DNA of 61,142 nt from Thioalkalivibrio versutus (GTDB lineage: Bacteria > Pseudomonadota > Gammaproteobacteria > Ectothiorhodospirales > Ectothiorhodospiraceae). The stretch is taken from the NCBI RefSeq assembly GCF_001999325.1, contig NZ_MVAR01000020.1:1-61142 (forward strand), given 5' to 3'. Shown piece after piece: positions 1 to 8,221 of the stretch. Numbering within the stretch: position 1 is the first letter of the stretch; the number at the start of each line of letters is the position of its first letter. The notes beneath the pieces were generated by a model. The model saw nothing but the letters and a program-made list of their open reading frames with translations, had not been told where the DNA came from and made no database searches. The position numbers were made by a program, and so were the translations under genes.

Positions 1-374
1 AAATCACTTGACCACCACAGCAGGCGCTGGACAGGGCGTAGCCAGGGTTTCATCGCCGACATCCCGTTCCACGTGGGGTCGACTGCCGGAGAAAATCGAC
101 CCAAAGTGGAGCAAATAGGTGCTGCAGGGGGGCAGTCCGGTGGGCATGGCGCTTCGTGAACCATGCCGGCAGCCGACGCATGCCACCCAGCTGAGTGTGA
201 CCTGCCGGTGGTCTGGGCCTGACATGAGTGCGGTGGATGGCGCGTTTCCTCGAGTCGCGGCTAGGCATGTCGAGTCTCCGTGTTTCCGAATGCTCGTCCT
301 GCTTCCAGCATGTTGCCGCCGCAGCCAATCATCCAGGCATGTTTGTCCCAGTCTGGTGGGATGCCCTTGGCGCA
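1..374. other. Left-edge region with no supported gene
   Basis: This stretch follows the stop of the transposase remnant that ends at 375. Reading frames exist on both strands but none shows a recognisable domain, a good ribosome binding site or the codon pattern of the neighbours. I looked for the missing catalytic half of the IS5 transposase here and did not find it in any frame. It may be decayed insertion-sequence DNA or part of a feature cut by the window edge. Confidence 0.4.
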
Positions 375-881
375 TTAAGCACGGTCCATGGGGACGGAGG
401 TTTGCGGACGCGGGGAGAGTGCGAGGGGATCGCCCAGCCCGGCTGCCACCGGGTCGCGCAAAAGGACCGGATCCTCGACCCGCCCGGGCTTGAGGGTCAG
501 GCCGGCGCCTTGTAGCGTCTGGTTCACTCGATCATGCAGTGAGTCGAGCAGTCCAAGCCCGTCCAGGGTGTCTCTGAATTCGTTGATCCGTTTGCCTTCG
601 ACCGATGTTTCGGTCCCGCAGAAGGCACAGAAAAGGGGAATTTCGTACAGGGCTTCTTCGACTGCCGGGTCGGTATAGGTGAACCACTGTTGCAGGCAAT
701 GGATGCGCAGGTGGGTGTTCAGCCCTGCCGGGAAGTGATCCTCGGCAACGCCGGCATCGATCAGCTGCTGGATCAGCGTCTCCCACGGAAGCAGGCGTTC
801 GATTCGGTCCAGAAAAAGCGCACGATGGGTCATGCAGGCCGGGTCATCGGTCAGCGGGCGGGGCCAAGTGAGCAAGGCCAT
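375..881 (-). pseudogene. IS5-family transposase N-terminal remnant
   Basis: A 168-residue product whose first 130 or so residues resemble the DUF772 N-terminal domain of IS5-type transposases: a 'FLDRIERLLPWETL' start, then 'HLRIHCLQQWFTYTDPAVEE' and 'INEFRDTLDGLGLLD', then 'VNQTLQGAGLTLKPGRVED'. IS5 transposases normally run well over 300 residues with a DDE catalytic domain. Here homology ends about where the first catalytic Asp is expected ('VED'), and a short unrelated tail follows. The start at 881 is chosen because GAGGA lies at 892-896 with good spacing. The gene reads in the same direction as the histidine kinase, 46 bp after its stop. It cannot be an active transposase. It is either decayed or, less likely, a kept DNA-binding piece. 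Confidence 0.6.
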
Positions 882-927
882 CGGTTTGGGTTCCTCGAAT
901 GGTAGAAGGCGGACGGAAAGGATGTTT

Positions 928-2298
928 TTACGGTTGTGCGTTGGGGGGCAGCGGTAGATAAACCGAGACGCGGGCGCCACCGCTCGTGGATGCCAGTTCG
1001 ACATGGCCACCGCGCGCCTGTGCGATCCCCTGGACGAGCGTGAGGCCCAGTCCGAGGCCCTGCTCCTTGGTCGTGTAGAACGGTTCGAACAGGCGCGCCG
1101 AAGGTCCCTCGGGGAGACCACAACCGGTGTCCTGGATCGCAAGCACCGCCCAGGGGGCACCGTTGTATATCTCGCGGGACGTGGTGATCCAGATGGTGTC
1201 CTGTCCATTGCGCATGCGGGAACCAGGCTTTGTCTCCAGCGCATCGCGGGCATTGAACACGAGGTTGGCCACAATGTGTTCGAGATCACCGCGTGCGGCG
1301 TGGACTGCGGGTAGCTCCGCGAACTGACACTGCACCCGGATGTCGCGCATCTCGAGTTGTTGCCCCATCAACGTGAGGACATGGTCAACCGCATCCCGCA
1401 ACTGGATGGCTTGAAGGGCTGTCGCCTGCGGTCCGAACAACCGCAACAGGCGGATCAGTTCGGCCGCCCGCTCGGTCTGCTCCATGATCCGTTCGAGCCG
1501 TGCAACGGCGTAGGAGGGTGGCTGACCGCCACCGGGTTTGCGCAAGAATTCCTGGGCATTGTCCGCCGCTAGCTGGATGACCTGAAGCGGCTGGTTGAAC
1601 TCGTGCGTCAATCCCAGTGCGATCTGGCCCATGGTGGCCATGCGAGCGTTTTCGAGCAGGCGTTGCGGACCGAGGCGGGCGCCCGTGACATCCAGGGCGA
1701 GCCCGGCGATGGTCCAGGGTCCGTCCGTTGTTTTGTCGCAAATGGCCAGTCGCTCGTGGATCCAGCGCAGGGTCCCGTCAGGAAGCTGGATACGATAGTC
1801 GACTTCACAGCGGCCCTGTGCGCGCAGGGTTTCCAGGGCGCACTCGATGTTCGATGCGTCCTCTTCCACGGCCGTCCCGAACCAGTCGTCCGGAGGTTCA
1901 TTCAGTCCGGTGAGGCTGGTATAGCCATCGCTGACGGAGTCCACCCTGGGGCGCCCCTGCGGCTGCAGCGTCCCGCTCCACAGGGCGAGGGGGGCGGGGA
2001 GGCCGGTCAGGCACGCCAGTTGATGACGTTGCGTTGCCTCGACTGTGGAAGGCCGATCGGCGGACCCGGGCCTGTCACTCTCTTGCCCGGCGGTATGGGG
2101 GCTCGTTACGTCGAAGCCCAGAAACCCGATCAGCCAGGCTGTGGCAAGCCCCGCCACCAGGCCCCCAAGTACGTACCAGGGGCCCCCGGTCGATGGAGGC
2201 GAAGCCATGACGGTGTGGCCGGCCCAGGGGATCCCGAACATCACGATCGGGATCACAAGTGCGAGCAACAAGCCGATGCGTAGCAGGCGGGGGTTCAT
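928..2298 (-). CDS. PAS-domain sensor histidine kinase
   Basis: A 456-residue membrane histidine kinase. Two hydrophobic segments lie near residues 5-25 and 42-62. A PAS-like region covers about 100-205 ('DYRIQLPDGTLRWIHERLAI' ends its core). The phosphoacceptor box follows at about 220-245, with His in 'LTHEFNQPLQV'. The ATP-binding domain has an N box ('NLVFNARDALE'), a G1 box ('DTGCGLPEG') and a G2 box ('EQGLGLGLTLVQGIA'). The HEFNQPL H-box places it in the NtrB/FixL-like HisKA group. Its ATG overlaps the stop of the upstream REC-EAL-REC gene by one base (TGATG at 2296-2300), so the two are translationally coupled and probably work together. No receiver is fused, so partners are likely the flanking receiver proteins. 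The ligand is not evident. Confidence 0.9.
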   Translation of the reverse strand: MNPRLLRIGLLLALVIPIVMFGIPWAGHTVMASPPSTGGPWYVLGGLVAGLATAWLIGFLGFDVTSPHTAGQESDRPGSADRPSTVEATQRHQLACLTGLPAPLALWSGTLQPQGRPRVDSVSDGYTSLTGLNEPPDDWFGTAVEEDASNIECALETLRAQGRCEVDYRIQLPDGTLRWIHERLAICDKTTDGPWTIAGLALDVTGARLGPQRLLENARMATMGQIALGLTHEFNQPLQVIQLAADNAQEFLRKPGGGQPPSYAVARLERIMEQTERAAELIRLLRLFGPQATALQAIQLRDAVDHVLTLMGQQLEMRDIRVQCQFAELPAVHAARGDLEHIVANLVFNARDALETKPGSRMRNGQDTIWITTSREIYNGAPWAVLAIQDTGCGLPEGPSARLFEPFYTTKEQGLGLGLTLVQGIAQARGGHVELASTSGGARVSVYLPLPPNAQP

Positions 2299-4061
2299 CA
2301 GTGGTGCAGCGCCGCGGTGGCAGAGGATCGACAGGTGTTTCGCGACGGCGAGCGCGCGCAGGCCTGCCTGAATGCCGTGCGGATCTGTTCTCGCGATACC
2401 GGTTTTTCAAGGTATTCGGCGTGGTGCTCGCGGGCCTGGTTGGCGGTCGTCTCGTTGCCATGCCCGGTCAGGATGATGGGAATGGGTGCGAGCTGACGGT
2501 CGAGAAAGACCGGATGCTGAAGTAACTGCAGCCCGTTGCCGTCGGGCAGGTCGATGTCGATGAACATGACCGCCACATCGTCGATGTTTGCCAGTTGCCA
2601 CTCGGCATCGCTGACGCTGCCGGCCAGCCAGCACGTCACGCCTTCGCCGGTAAGAATCGCGGACATCTCTTCGCGAATATGGGGGTCGTCGTCGACGATC
2701 AGGCACCAGGCGGATGGTTCGTGGGTCGTCTCTGCATGCGATGAAACGAGGGCCTCGGGTTCCAGGGAGACCTCCGTCGTGCGGATGGTCCGGTTCGGGG
2801 CGTCGCTCTTCGTGGTGGATTCCGTGTTCAGGGCGAAGTGATCGGCGCACTCCATGGCGTGCTCGATCGGCACTGGATGCCCGAACAGGTATCCCTGTGC
2901 GACACCGAAGCCAAACCGCTGGGCCATCTGCAGCATTGCCTGGTCCTCGATCCCTTCGATGACACTCTCGATGGCCCGGTGGTTGCAAAGGATGGCGATA
3001 TCCCGCAACAGGGCCTGACGGCGCCGGTCGCTGGTGGCGTTGCGGATGAACCAGCTATCCACCTTGGCTTCGGTCAAGGGCAACTGGGCCAGCCGTGTCA
3101 GACCTGCCGAGCCGGCACCGAAGTCATCCAGAGAGATCCCGAACCCCGCGATGCGTGCCTGGGCGAGACCCAGGCGCTGCTCGACGCTGAGTGACGGTGC
3201 GCTCTCGGTCAGTTCGATGGTGAGTGAATGAACGGGCAGCGCTGCCTCGGTGCATGCCCGAACCAGATCGCCCGGGAAGCGGGCGTGTCCAAAGATCGTT
3301 GCACCGGCGTTGACGGCAAAGCGCAGGTGAGCGCCGAACCGTTGTTGCAGGGCGGAGGCGTGGTGCAGGACCTGGCGGAAGATCTGTTCGAATACGGGCC
3401 ATGCGAACTCAGGGTCATCCAGGTAGGCCGCAAATGTAACGGGCGTCAGCGTTTGGCCGAGTTCCCAATGCTCCCAGCGGGCAAGGCTCTCGAATCCGAG
3501 CAAACGCCCGCTGCGAAGACAGTATTGGGGTTGAAGGTAGGGGATCAGCCGCCTTTGTGCGAGCCCTTCGGTGAATTCACGCCGGCCAAGGACGGCTGGG
3601 AGCTTGACCCCGGGGCGGGAGCGAGGCTCTTGTTCCAGTTGCCGAAACAAAGCGGTCAGGGATGCGTGCCGGATGGGCTTGCCGAGTGGGGCGAGCACGT
3701 CCAGCCCGAGTTCGGCCGCCACGTCGCCCGCGGCACCCAGGATGTCCTCGTGGAGTCCGGACAGAAACGCCAGCGCGGGTGCCGCTGATTCCATCCGCGC
3801 GAGTTCGGGCAACAGGGCGAGCCCGTCCCCTTCCGAGAGCTTCAGGTCGAGCAGGATCAGGTCGTAGCGAGCCGTTCTCAGGCGGCGCCGTGCTTCCGCC
3901 AGATCGGGGGCTCCATGGGCCGCGATGCCATGAAGGCCGGCGCTGGCGATCAGTTCCTCCCGAATCTCGCGCACATCGTCCACAATCAGCATGAGTGGCG
4001 CGCTGGGCATGGTGGCAGGCTGCGTGTGGTCCACTGGCGTCATGCTGAGCCCCGGGGTCAT
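2298..4061 (-). CDS. REC-EAL-REC response regulator, c-di-GMP phosphodiesterase type
   Basis: About 587 residues from the ATG at 4061; the ATG at 4043 is an equally good start, and no strong ribosome site decides. The order is receiver ('LMLIVDD' with 'LILLDLKLSEGDG'), EAL domain, second receiver ('CLIVDDDPHIREE', 'VMFIDIDLPDGNG', Lys in 'YLEKPVS'). The EAL domain reads ESL in place of EAL. It keeps the Asn in 'FAVNAG', the Glu in 'IELTES', the 'LDDFGAG' Asp pair, the Lys of 'EAKVD', the Glu of 'IEGIE' and the Gln of 'QGYLFGHP', so most residues needed for c-di-GMP hydrolysis are present. Both receivers keep the acidic pocket, the phosphorylated Asp and the Lys. It overlaps the histidine kinase gene and is divergent from the third receiver protein at 4366, forming a phosphorelay-to-second-messenger locus. 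Confidence 0.85.
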   Translation of the reverse strand: MTPGLSMTPVDHTQPATMPSAPLMLIVDDVREIREELIASAGLHGIAAHGAPDLAEARRRLRTARYDLILLDLKLSEGDGLALLPELARMESAAPALAFLSGLHEDILGAAGDVAAELGLDVLAPLGKPIRHASLTALFRQLEQEPRSRPGVKLPAVLGRREFTEGLAQRRLIPYLQPQYCLRSGRLLGFESLARWEHWELGQTLTPVTFAAYLDDPEFAWPVFEQIFRQVLHHASALQQRFGAHLRFAVNAGATIFGHARFPGDLVRACTEAALPVHSLTIELTESAPSLSVEQRLGLAQARIAGFGISLDDFGAGSAGLTRLAQLPLTEAKVDSWFIRNATSDRRRQALLRDIAILCNHRAIESVIEGIEDQAMLQMAQRFGFGVAQGYLFGHPVPIEHAMECADHFALNTESTTKSDAPNRTIRTTEVSLEPEALVSSHAETTHEPSAWCLIVDDDPHIREEMSAILTGEGVTCWLAGSVSDAEWQLANIDDVAVMFIDIDLPDGNGLQLLQHPVFLDRQLAPIPIILTGHGNETTANQAREHHAEYLEKPVSREQIRTAFRQACARSPSRNTCRSSATAALHH

Positions 4062-4289
4062 TTCGACGATCGTTTCGTGTCGGCTCCAGCATACGGAACC
4101 AGCCGCCAAGCGGAAGCGAGCGACAATGAGACTTCTGCCAGAATGGGGCCATTGTGGCGATGCGATGCAAGGCACCTTCGTGGGATTGCCCCGCGCGGGT
4201 CCGCTTATCCAGTGGCTTTAGCCGGCAAATAGAGGCGGGTGCTGCTCGCGGTACCTTGTGAGCGTCTTTCCAGAATGAAAGAAGTGCTT

Positions 4290-4320
4290 TTGACGAGCCA
4301 ATGCATTGATGATGCATTGA
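4290..4320 (+). promoter_or_regulatory. Possible promoter and direct-repeat operator
   Basis: TTGACG at 4290-4295 is followed 17 bases later by TGCATT (4313-4318), a weak -10. Overlapping it, ATGCATTGA occurs twice at 4301-4309 and 4312-4320, 11 bp apart, about one helical turn. The position is suitable for transcription of the regulator starting at 4366, and the repeat could be a regulator site in the divergent region. Judged by eye only. Confidence 0.3.
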
Positions 4321-4365
4321 GCGCGCAGGTACAACACTTCAACTCGGCAATGGATAACGCTCCGC

Positions 4366-5259
4366 ATGAACACGACGTCACTTGCCGAATCGGCGGTTGC
4401 CCCGATTGCGCTACTGGTCGATGACGACCCCGATGTCCTGGATGAACTCCAGGGCAGCCTGTCGCTTTCGGATATCCCGTGCGTTTCGGCGAGGGACGGA
4501 CGTGAGGCCCTGCGATGGCTGCAGGGACACCCCGGCATTCTGGTCGTTGTCGTGGACCTTCGAATGCCGGGCATGGATGGCTTCGCGCTCATCCGCGCCA
4601 TACATGACATCGCGGAGGATGGCGCGCGCCCTCGCATCGTCGTGATGAGCGGTCACCTGGATGCGGATGCGGCCGTGACGGCGCTGCGCCACGATGTTGA
4701 GGACGTGCTCAGCAAGCCGGTCAGTCGCGAAGTCCTGCACGGAGCGGTCACCCGGGCGATCCGCCGGGCACGCGAAGAGCGCGAGAGAAGTGGCTTTGTC
4801 GATAACGTGTCGTCCGCGATGGAGCATCTGCGCAAACAGATGCGCGATATGGACCGCCAGTTGAAGGCATTCGGATCGACCAGCCACAGGCGCGGGGCAG
4901 GCTCGACGCAACCGGACGAAGTCGAACTGTCGGACGGCGAGATGCTGGAGCGTGTCGGAGAGGTGTTGGCCCTGCAGCGACGACGGCTACAGCATTTTCC
5001 GTCCGATCTCTTTTCCGATCCGGCCTGGGACATGCTCCTCGATCTGACCCATAACCACCTGACTGGCCATGCGACTTATGTCTCCAGCCTCGCGGTAGGC
5101 GCGCGAGTGCCGTTGACGACCACCTCCCGCTACCTGGATACCCTCGAGCGTCTCGGTCTGACGAGTCGGTATCCCGATCCAGGAGATCGCCGGCGAATGC
5201 GAGTCGCTTTGACCGACAAGGGCCTGGCCTCGATGCGCGCCTACCTGGCATCGCTGTGA
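4366..5259 (+). CDS. Response regulator with C-terminal MarR-like winged helix
   Basis: A 297-residue protein. The receiver domain covers about residues 14-130: 'LLVDDDPDVLDE' carries the acidic pair, 'VVVVDLRMPGMDG' the phosphorylated Asp, 'VVMSGH' the Ser/Thr switch and 'DVLSKPVS' the Lys. A linker with an Arg/Glu-rich helix follows. The last 100 residues look like a winged helix: 'VGARVPLTTTSRYLDTLERLGL' resembles a recognition helix, and 'SRYPDPGDRRRMRVALTDKG' resembles the beta-wing of MarR-type regulators. It is probably a DNA-binding output for the signalling locus, divergent from the REC-EAL-REC and kinase pair. REC-MarR architectures are uncommon compared with OmpR or LuxR types. Target genes are unknown. 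Confidence 0.8.
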   Translation: MNTTSLAESAVAPIALLVDDDPDVLDELQGSLSLSDIPCVSARDGREALRWLQGHPGILVVVVDLRMPGMDGFALIRAIHDIAEDGARPRIVVMSGHLDADAAVTALRHDVEDVLSKPVSREVLHGAVTRAIRRAREERERSGFVDNVSSAMEHLRKQMRDMDRQLKAFGSTSHRRGAGSTQPDEVELSDGEMLERVGEVLALQRRRLQHFPSDLFSDPAWDMLLDLTHNHLTGHATYVSSLAVGARVPLTTTSRYLDTLERLGLTSRYPDPGDRRRMRVALTDKGLASMRAYLASL

Positions 5260-5944
5260 CGTGACTCTCCCTGGCATCTCATTGGGTCTTGGCGTGAGTG
5301 GTTACAGATTCCCTGCAGCCCGAAGAAAGGAAAAAACGCACCGGATGTGGATGCCCTCTTTCGAAAATATGGCGCGCCCGACTTCGTTCGTAGCCAGAAT
5401 TTTCCATACTTCGGGAAACAGGCTAAAGCGACCTCAAGTGGGATCGCGGTACCCTGGTAATAACGTAACCCCCGGAAAATCGGCGCGGCCTTGTTCTTGA
5501 GATGGGACAAACAAGAACGGAAGACGTCGACTACGGTGTCACAGGGGGTGTCCCGCCCAAACGAGTATCTAGCGCTCGTCGGACACGAGTCGGTCGACCA
5601 TTATGTGGAACCGTCTGGACAGGGAGGTGAGCGGACTGAGAGCATCCCTTCCGGTCGCCCCAACGGGTTGGGGGCTACCCAAGCCATCCCTCGCCGAACC
5701 TCCAGGCCAAAAAGGTAACGCCGCCCGGATACCCACTGATGTGGCACGGCTACGCCAAACTCACCACGACGGCCTACGCCTACGCTTTGAGAGATGAAAT
5801 CGGATGACATCGCCCTGCATTGATGGGTCTGCGCGACGTATGGGTAAAGGGCAGGACTAGCGCGGAACCGCGTCGATAGCGTGCATTCCCCGGCGCAACG
5901 CTTTTTGCGACTCGGCGTCCGCGCCTTGCCAGACGCCAAGCGCT
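5260..5944. other. Long intergenic region, no gene seen
   Basis: About 685 bp between the regulator and the end of dinB. Short reading frames exist, but none has recognisable content or a convincing ribosome site. The only structure I recognise is the broken tRNA-Arg fragment at 5366-5397, listed separately. Base composition is lower in GC around 5320-5520 than in flanking genes, which suggests decayed or imported DNA. Confidence 0.5.
5366..5397 (-). pseudogene. tRNA-Arg remnant with internal deletion
   Basis: The 15 bases at 5366-5380 are identical to the 3' end and flank of the intact tRNA-Arg (7316-7330), including the CCA. Six bases later, 5387-5397 match the anticodon-loop and stem segment of the same tRNA. 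About 28 bases of the T-arm and variable region are missing between them. It cannot fold as a tRNA, so it is a relic of a tRNA-Arg copy or of an insertion event at that gene. Confidence 0.55.
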
Positions 5945-7201
5945 TCACTCCTCGAAGGCCAACTCGCCCTGGGCCCAGGGTCCCGGATCTTCACCGCCCT
6001 TGCCAACCGGCACCAGGGCGCTGACATGTACGCCCAGCAGCCGCAGTGGCCGCTCCAGAGGCGCCCGGCGCAGGCACTCCCGGCTCGCGGCCAGCAGGCC
6101 TTCCGGTTCGTCGATTGGCTCGCGCAGCGTGTGGTCGCGGGTCAGCGTGCGGAAGTCCTCATAGCGGAGTTTGATGCCCACGGTCCGTCCGCGCACGCCC
6201 AGCGCCTGGAGATCCACGGCCACCCGTTCGCAGAGGGCCACAAGGGTTTCGGTGAGTTGCGCGCGGTCATGACGCGGATGCAGGTCGCGTTCGAACGTCG
6301 TTTCCCGGCTGACCGACTTGCGCCCGGCCTCTGTCACCACCGGCCGGTCGTCCCGCCCGCGTGCGGCCGCGTGTAGCAAGGTGGCGTAGTTGGACCCGAA
6401 GTGTTCTTGCAGAGACCCGAGCTCTGCTCGGGCGAGATCGCCGATGGTGTGAATGCCCAGACGCGCCAGGCGCTCTGAGGACTTCGGCCCGACCCCGTTG
6501 ATCTTGCTCGCCTTCAACGGCCATATCCGGCCAGCCAAATCCGCCGGACCCACCAGCGTGAGACCATCCGGCTTGTCGAACTCCGAAGCCATCTTCGCCA
6601 GCAGCTTGTTCGGAGCGATTCCGATCGAGCAGGACAACCCCGTCGCGGCACGCACCGCCTCTTTGATCCGGCGGGCGATCCGCGCAGGGCCGCTGCGGTA
6701 GGACGTCAGGTCGATGTAGATCTCGTCGATCCCGCAGTCCTCGATCTGCGGCGCCAGGGACGCGACGGCCATCTTGAATCGCCCCGAGTAGTGCCGGTAG
6801 GCCGTGAAATCGGCCGGCAGCAGGAACGCATCCGGCGCGCGACGGGCAGCGGTCATCAATCCCATGCCGGAATGCACGCCGAGGGCCCGCGCCTCGTAGG
6901 TCGCGGTGGTCACCACGCCCCGGCCGCGGTAGTCGCGCAGGCGGGTGAACTGAACCCCGCCGTCGTCGCCCACAACCGGGGCTTCGATACGGCGCCCACC
7001 GACCACGAGCGGCTGGCCCCGCAGTTGCGGGTAGCGCAGCAACTCCACGGAAGCGAAAAAGGCGTCCATGTCGAGATGTGCAATGCAGCGGTCCAGAACA
7101 CTCAGAGCGGTCTCCTCCCGTTGACGGTATTTTCCATCAACCGAAAAGGCCTGGCGTGTTTCGCGTTCCGCTTTCACCACAGTGCAGCCAATATCCTTCA
7201 T
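5945..7201 (-). CDS. dinB: DNA polymerase IV (Y-family translesion polymerase)
   Basis: A 418-residue Y-family polymerase that extends DNA past lesions. The palm motif 'HLDMDAFFASVELLRYP' supplies the first metal-binding Asp and 'GIDEIYIDLT' the Asp-Glu pair. 'CSIGIAPNKLLAKMASEFDKPDG' (two overlapping family blocks) and the helix-hairpin-helix 'INGVGPKSSERLARLGI' follow. The C-terminal little-finger domain runs to the end. An extra loop after 'PLVVGG' carries 'DDGGVQFTRLRDYRGRG', which is longer than in E. coli DinB; longer DinB subfamilies in other bacteria have similar extensions. The start is uncertain: ATG at 7201 is used, but an upstream in-frame start at 7249 is possible. No ribosome site is strong. 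It lies downstream of tRNA-Arg, behind a terminator. Confidence 0.88.
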   Translation of the reverse strand: MKDIGCTVVKAERETRQAFSVDGKYRQREETALSVLDRCIAHLDMDAFFASVELLRYPQLRGQPLVVGGRRIEAPVVGDDGGVQFTRLRDYRGRGVVTTATYEARALGVHSGMGLMTAARRAPDAFLLPADFTAYRHYSGRFKMAVASLAPQIEDCGIDEIYIDLTSYRSGPARIARRIKEAVRAATGLSCSIGIAPNKLLAKMASEFDKPDGLTLVGPADLAGRIWPLKASKINGVGPKSSERLARLGIHTIGDLARAELGSLQEHFGSNYATLLHAAARGRDDRPVVTEAGRKSVSRETTFERDLHPRHDRAQLTETLVALCERVAVDLQALGVRGRTVGIKLRYEDFRTLTRDHTLREPIDEPEGLLAASRECLRRAPLERPLRLLGVHVSALVPVGKGGEDPGPWAQGELAFEE

Positions 7202-7272
7202 GTTGTGTTTGATTTTCGGGGGGGCACAGAAGTGGCACGAGAGTGTCACGGGGCGTGACCTGGCCCAAAACG

Positions 7273-7309
7273 AAAAAAGGACCAGCGACGGTAAGTCACT
7301 GATCCTTTT
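7273..7309 (-). terminator. Intrinsic terminator after tRNA-Arg
   Basis: On the minus strand an A-rich AAAAGGATCAGTGA arm pairs with TCGCTGGTCCTTTT, ending in a T run. It sits 11 bp past the CCA end of tRNA-Arg and before the dinB start, so it ends the tRNA transcript. Confidence 0.75.
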
Positions 7310-7319
7310 CTCTGGAATA

Positions 7320-7396
7320 TGGCGCGCCCGGAAGGATTCGAACCTCCGACCACCTGGTTCGTAGCCAGGTACTCTATCCAGCTGAGCTACGGGCGC
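7320..7396 (-). tRNA. tRNA-Arg, anticodon ACG
   Basis: A complete 77-nt cloverleaf with encoded CCA. The acceptor stem GCGCCCG pairs with CGGGCGC, followed by discriminator G and CCA. The D-arm contains AGCTCAGCTGGATAGAG. The anticodon stem is CCTGG/CCAGG around a loop holding ACG, and the T-arm carries GGTTCGAATCC. ACG reads CGU, and CGC/CGA after A-to-I editing. Two broken copies of this tRNA occur nearby, at 5366 and 10787. Confidence 0.97.
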
Positions 7397-7414
7397 ATCG
7401 ACTGAAGGCGCGCA

Positions 7415-7640
7415 TTATCGCGATTGGTCCCGAAGGATGCAAGTCGTCGCGGGGTATTCTTTGCGTTCGGCTTGGTCTGCCTGGCTCTCCCAGCCGTGCA
7501 CGATCGGGCGATATAGCGTACTTCGCACTCCGTCGCGTTCACGAATGCGGACGTGGGCGAAATTCTGCATGTCGCCGAAGCCCACGGAGGCATGGCCGGT
7601 GCGCCGTTGTTCCGGTGTGGATTTCACGATTCGAGCGTGC
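7415..7640 (-). pseudogene. 3' fragment of a metallo-beta-lactamase hydrolase gene
   Basis: About 45 residues here align without gaps to the C-terminus of the intact hydrolase at 10923-11630. The fragment 'RIRERDGVRSTLYRPI' matches 'RMHEHDRVRSTPYHPI', and upstream 'KSTPEQRRTGHASVGF' matches 'ESTLAEEDAGNPFLHF'. The rest of the enzyme, including the THSHHDH metal site, is absent, and the fragment runs on past the homologous stop. Like the intact gene, it lies immediately upstream of tRNA-Arg sequence on the same strand. It is one half of the duplication that brackets the 7.6-10.8 kb island. Confidence 0.65.
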
Positions 7641-7669
7641 GCCTGAAAAGCCCCGGTCCCGGACGCGAA

Positions 7670-8221
7670 TCAGAAGTTGTAGCCAAGTCCGACAGTGTAC
7701 GAAAAGTCACTATCGAGGAGCGCATTCTCTGCGTCATTCGAGCCGCTGAAGAACCACTGGTATTCAATGCGACCCAGGGCGTAGGTGTCCTCCAGGAGGT
7801 AGTACTTCAAGCCCCCATCCAATCCGGCGAACCCGCTGTTGTTGACCCCGTCGCCGTAGACTGCGCCCAGGCTCCCGCCAGCGAAGGGACGGATCCGGCC
7901 GTCTGTGTCTTGAAGGTTGAGATAGCCTCGCGTGGCGCCGCTCCAGAAGTCATTGGTCAGGAAGTCGCCCTCGAGGTCGGCGTAGTGGATGCTCTGGCGG
8001 ACGCCGAGGACCAAGTGACCACGCAGATACCAGCCTATATCACCCGTGATGCCGAGGTTGGTGTTGTCGAACCTCCGGTCACTGCTGCCACTTCCGGAAA
8101 GCGAGAATTCGCGGTCGCCTATGGAGGGGCCAAAGTTGGCGGCTGATCCTTGTTGAGCCTGGACGGAAAGGGTGAACGGTCCAGCCAGGCAGAGCATGAC
8201 TGCGGCTACCTTTTTCATCAT
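7670..8221 (-). CDS. Outer-membrane beta-barrel protein, copy A
   Basis: A 183-residue protein with a Sec signal peptide (cleavage likely after 'LSVQA') and a small-barrel pattern of alternating hydrophobic strands rich in Gly and Tyr. It ends in 'YTVGLGYNF', whose terminal Phe is the usual signal for the outer-membrane BAM machinery. Segments such as 'WYLRGHLVLGVRQSIHYAD' and 'RPFAGGSLGAVYGDGV' resemble OmpW/OmpA-type 8-strand barrels. It is closely similar over its whole length to the gene at 8744-9298. Expression probably depends on the 18-bp element at 8346-8363, 124 bp before the start. Exact function is unknown; a stress or permeability role is inferred from its neighbours. Confidence 0.8.
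   Translation of the reverse strand: MMKKVAAVMLCLAGPFTLSVQAQQGSAANFGPSIGDREFSLSGSGSSDRRFDNTNLGITGDIGWYLRGHLVLGVRQSIHYADLEGDFLTNDFWSGATRGYLNLQDTDGRIRPFAGGSLGAVYGDGVNNSGFAGLDGGLKYYLLEDTYALGRIEYQWFFSGSNDAENALLDSDFSYTVGLGYNF

Noticed and set aside
5260-5944. Genes in the gap between the regulator and dinB
   Set aside because: Short frames only, without ribosome sites or family resemblance.
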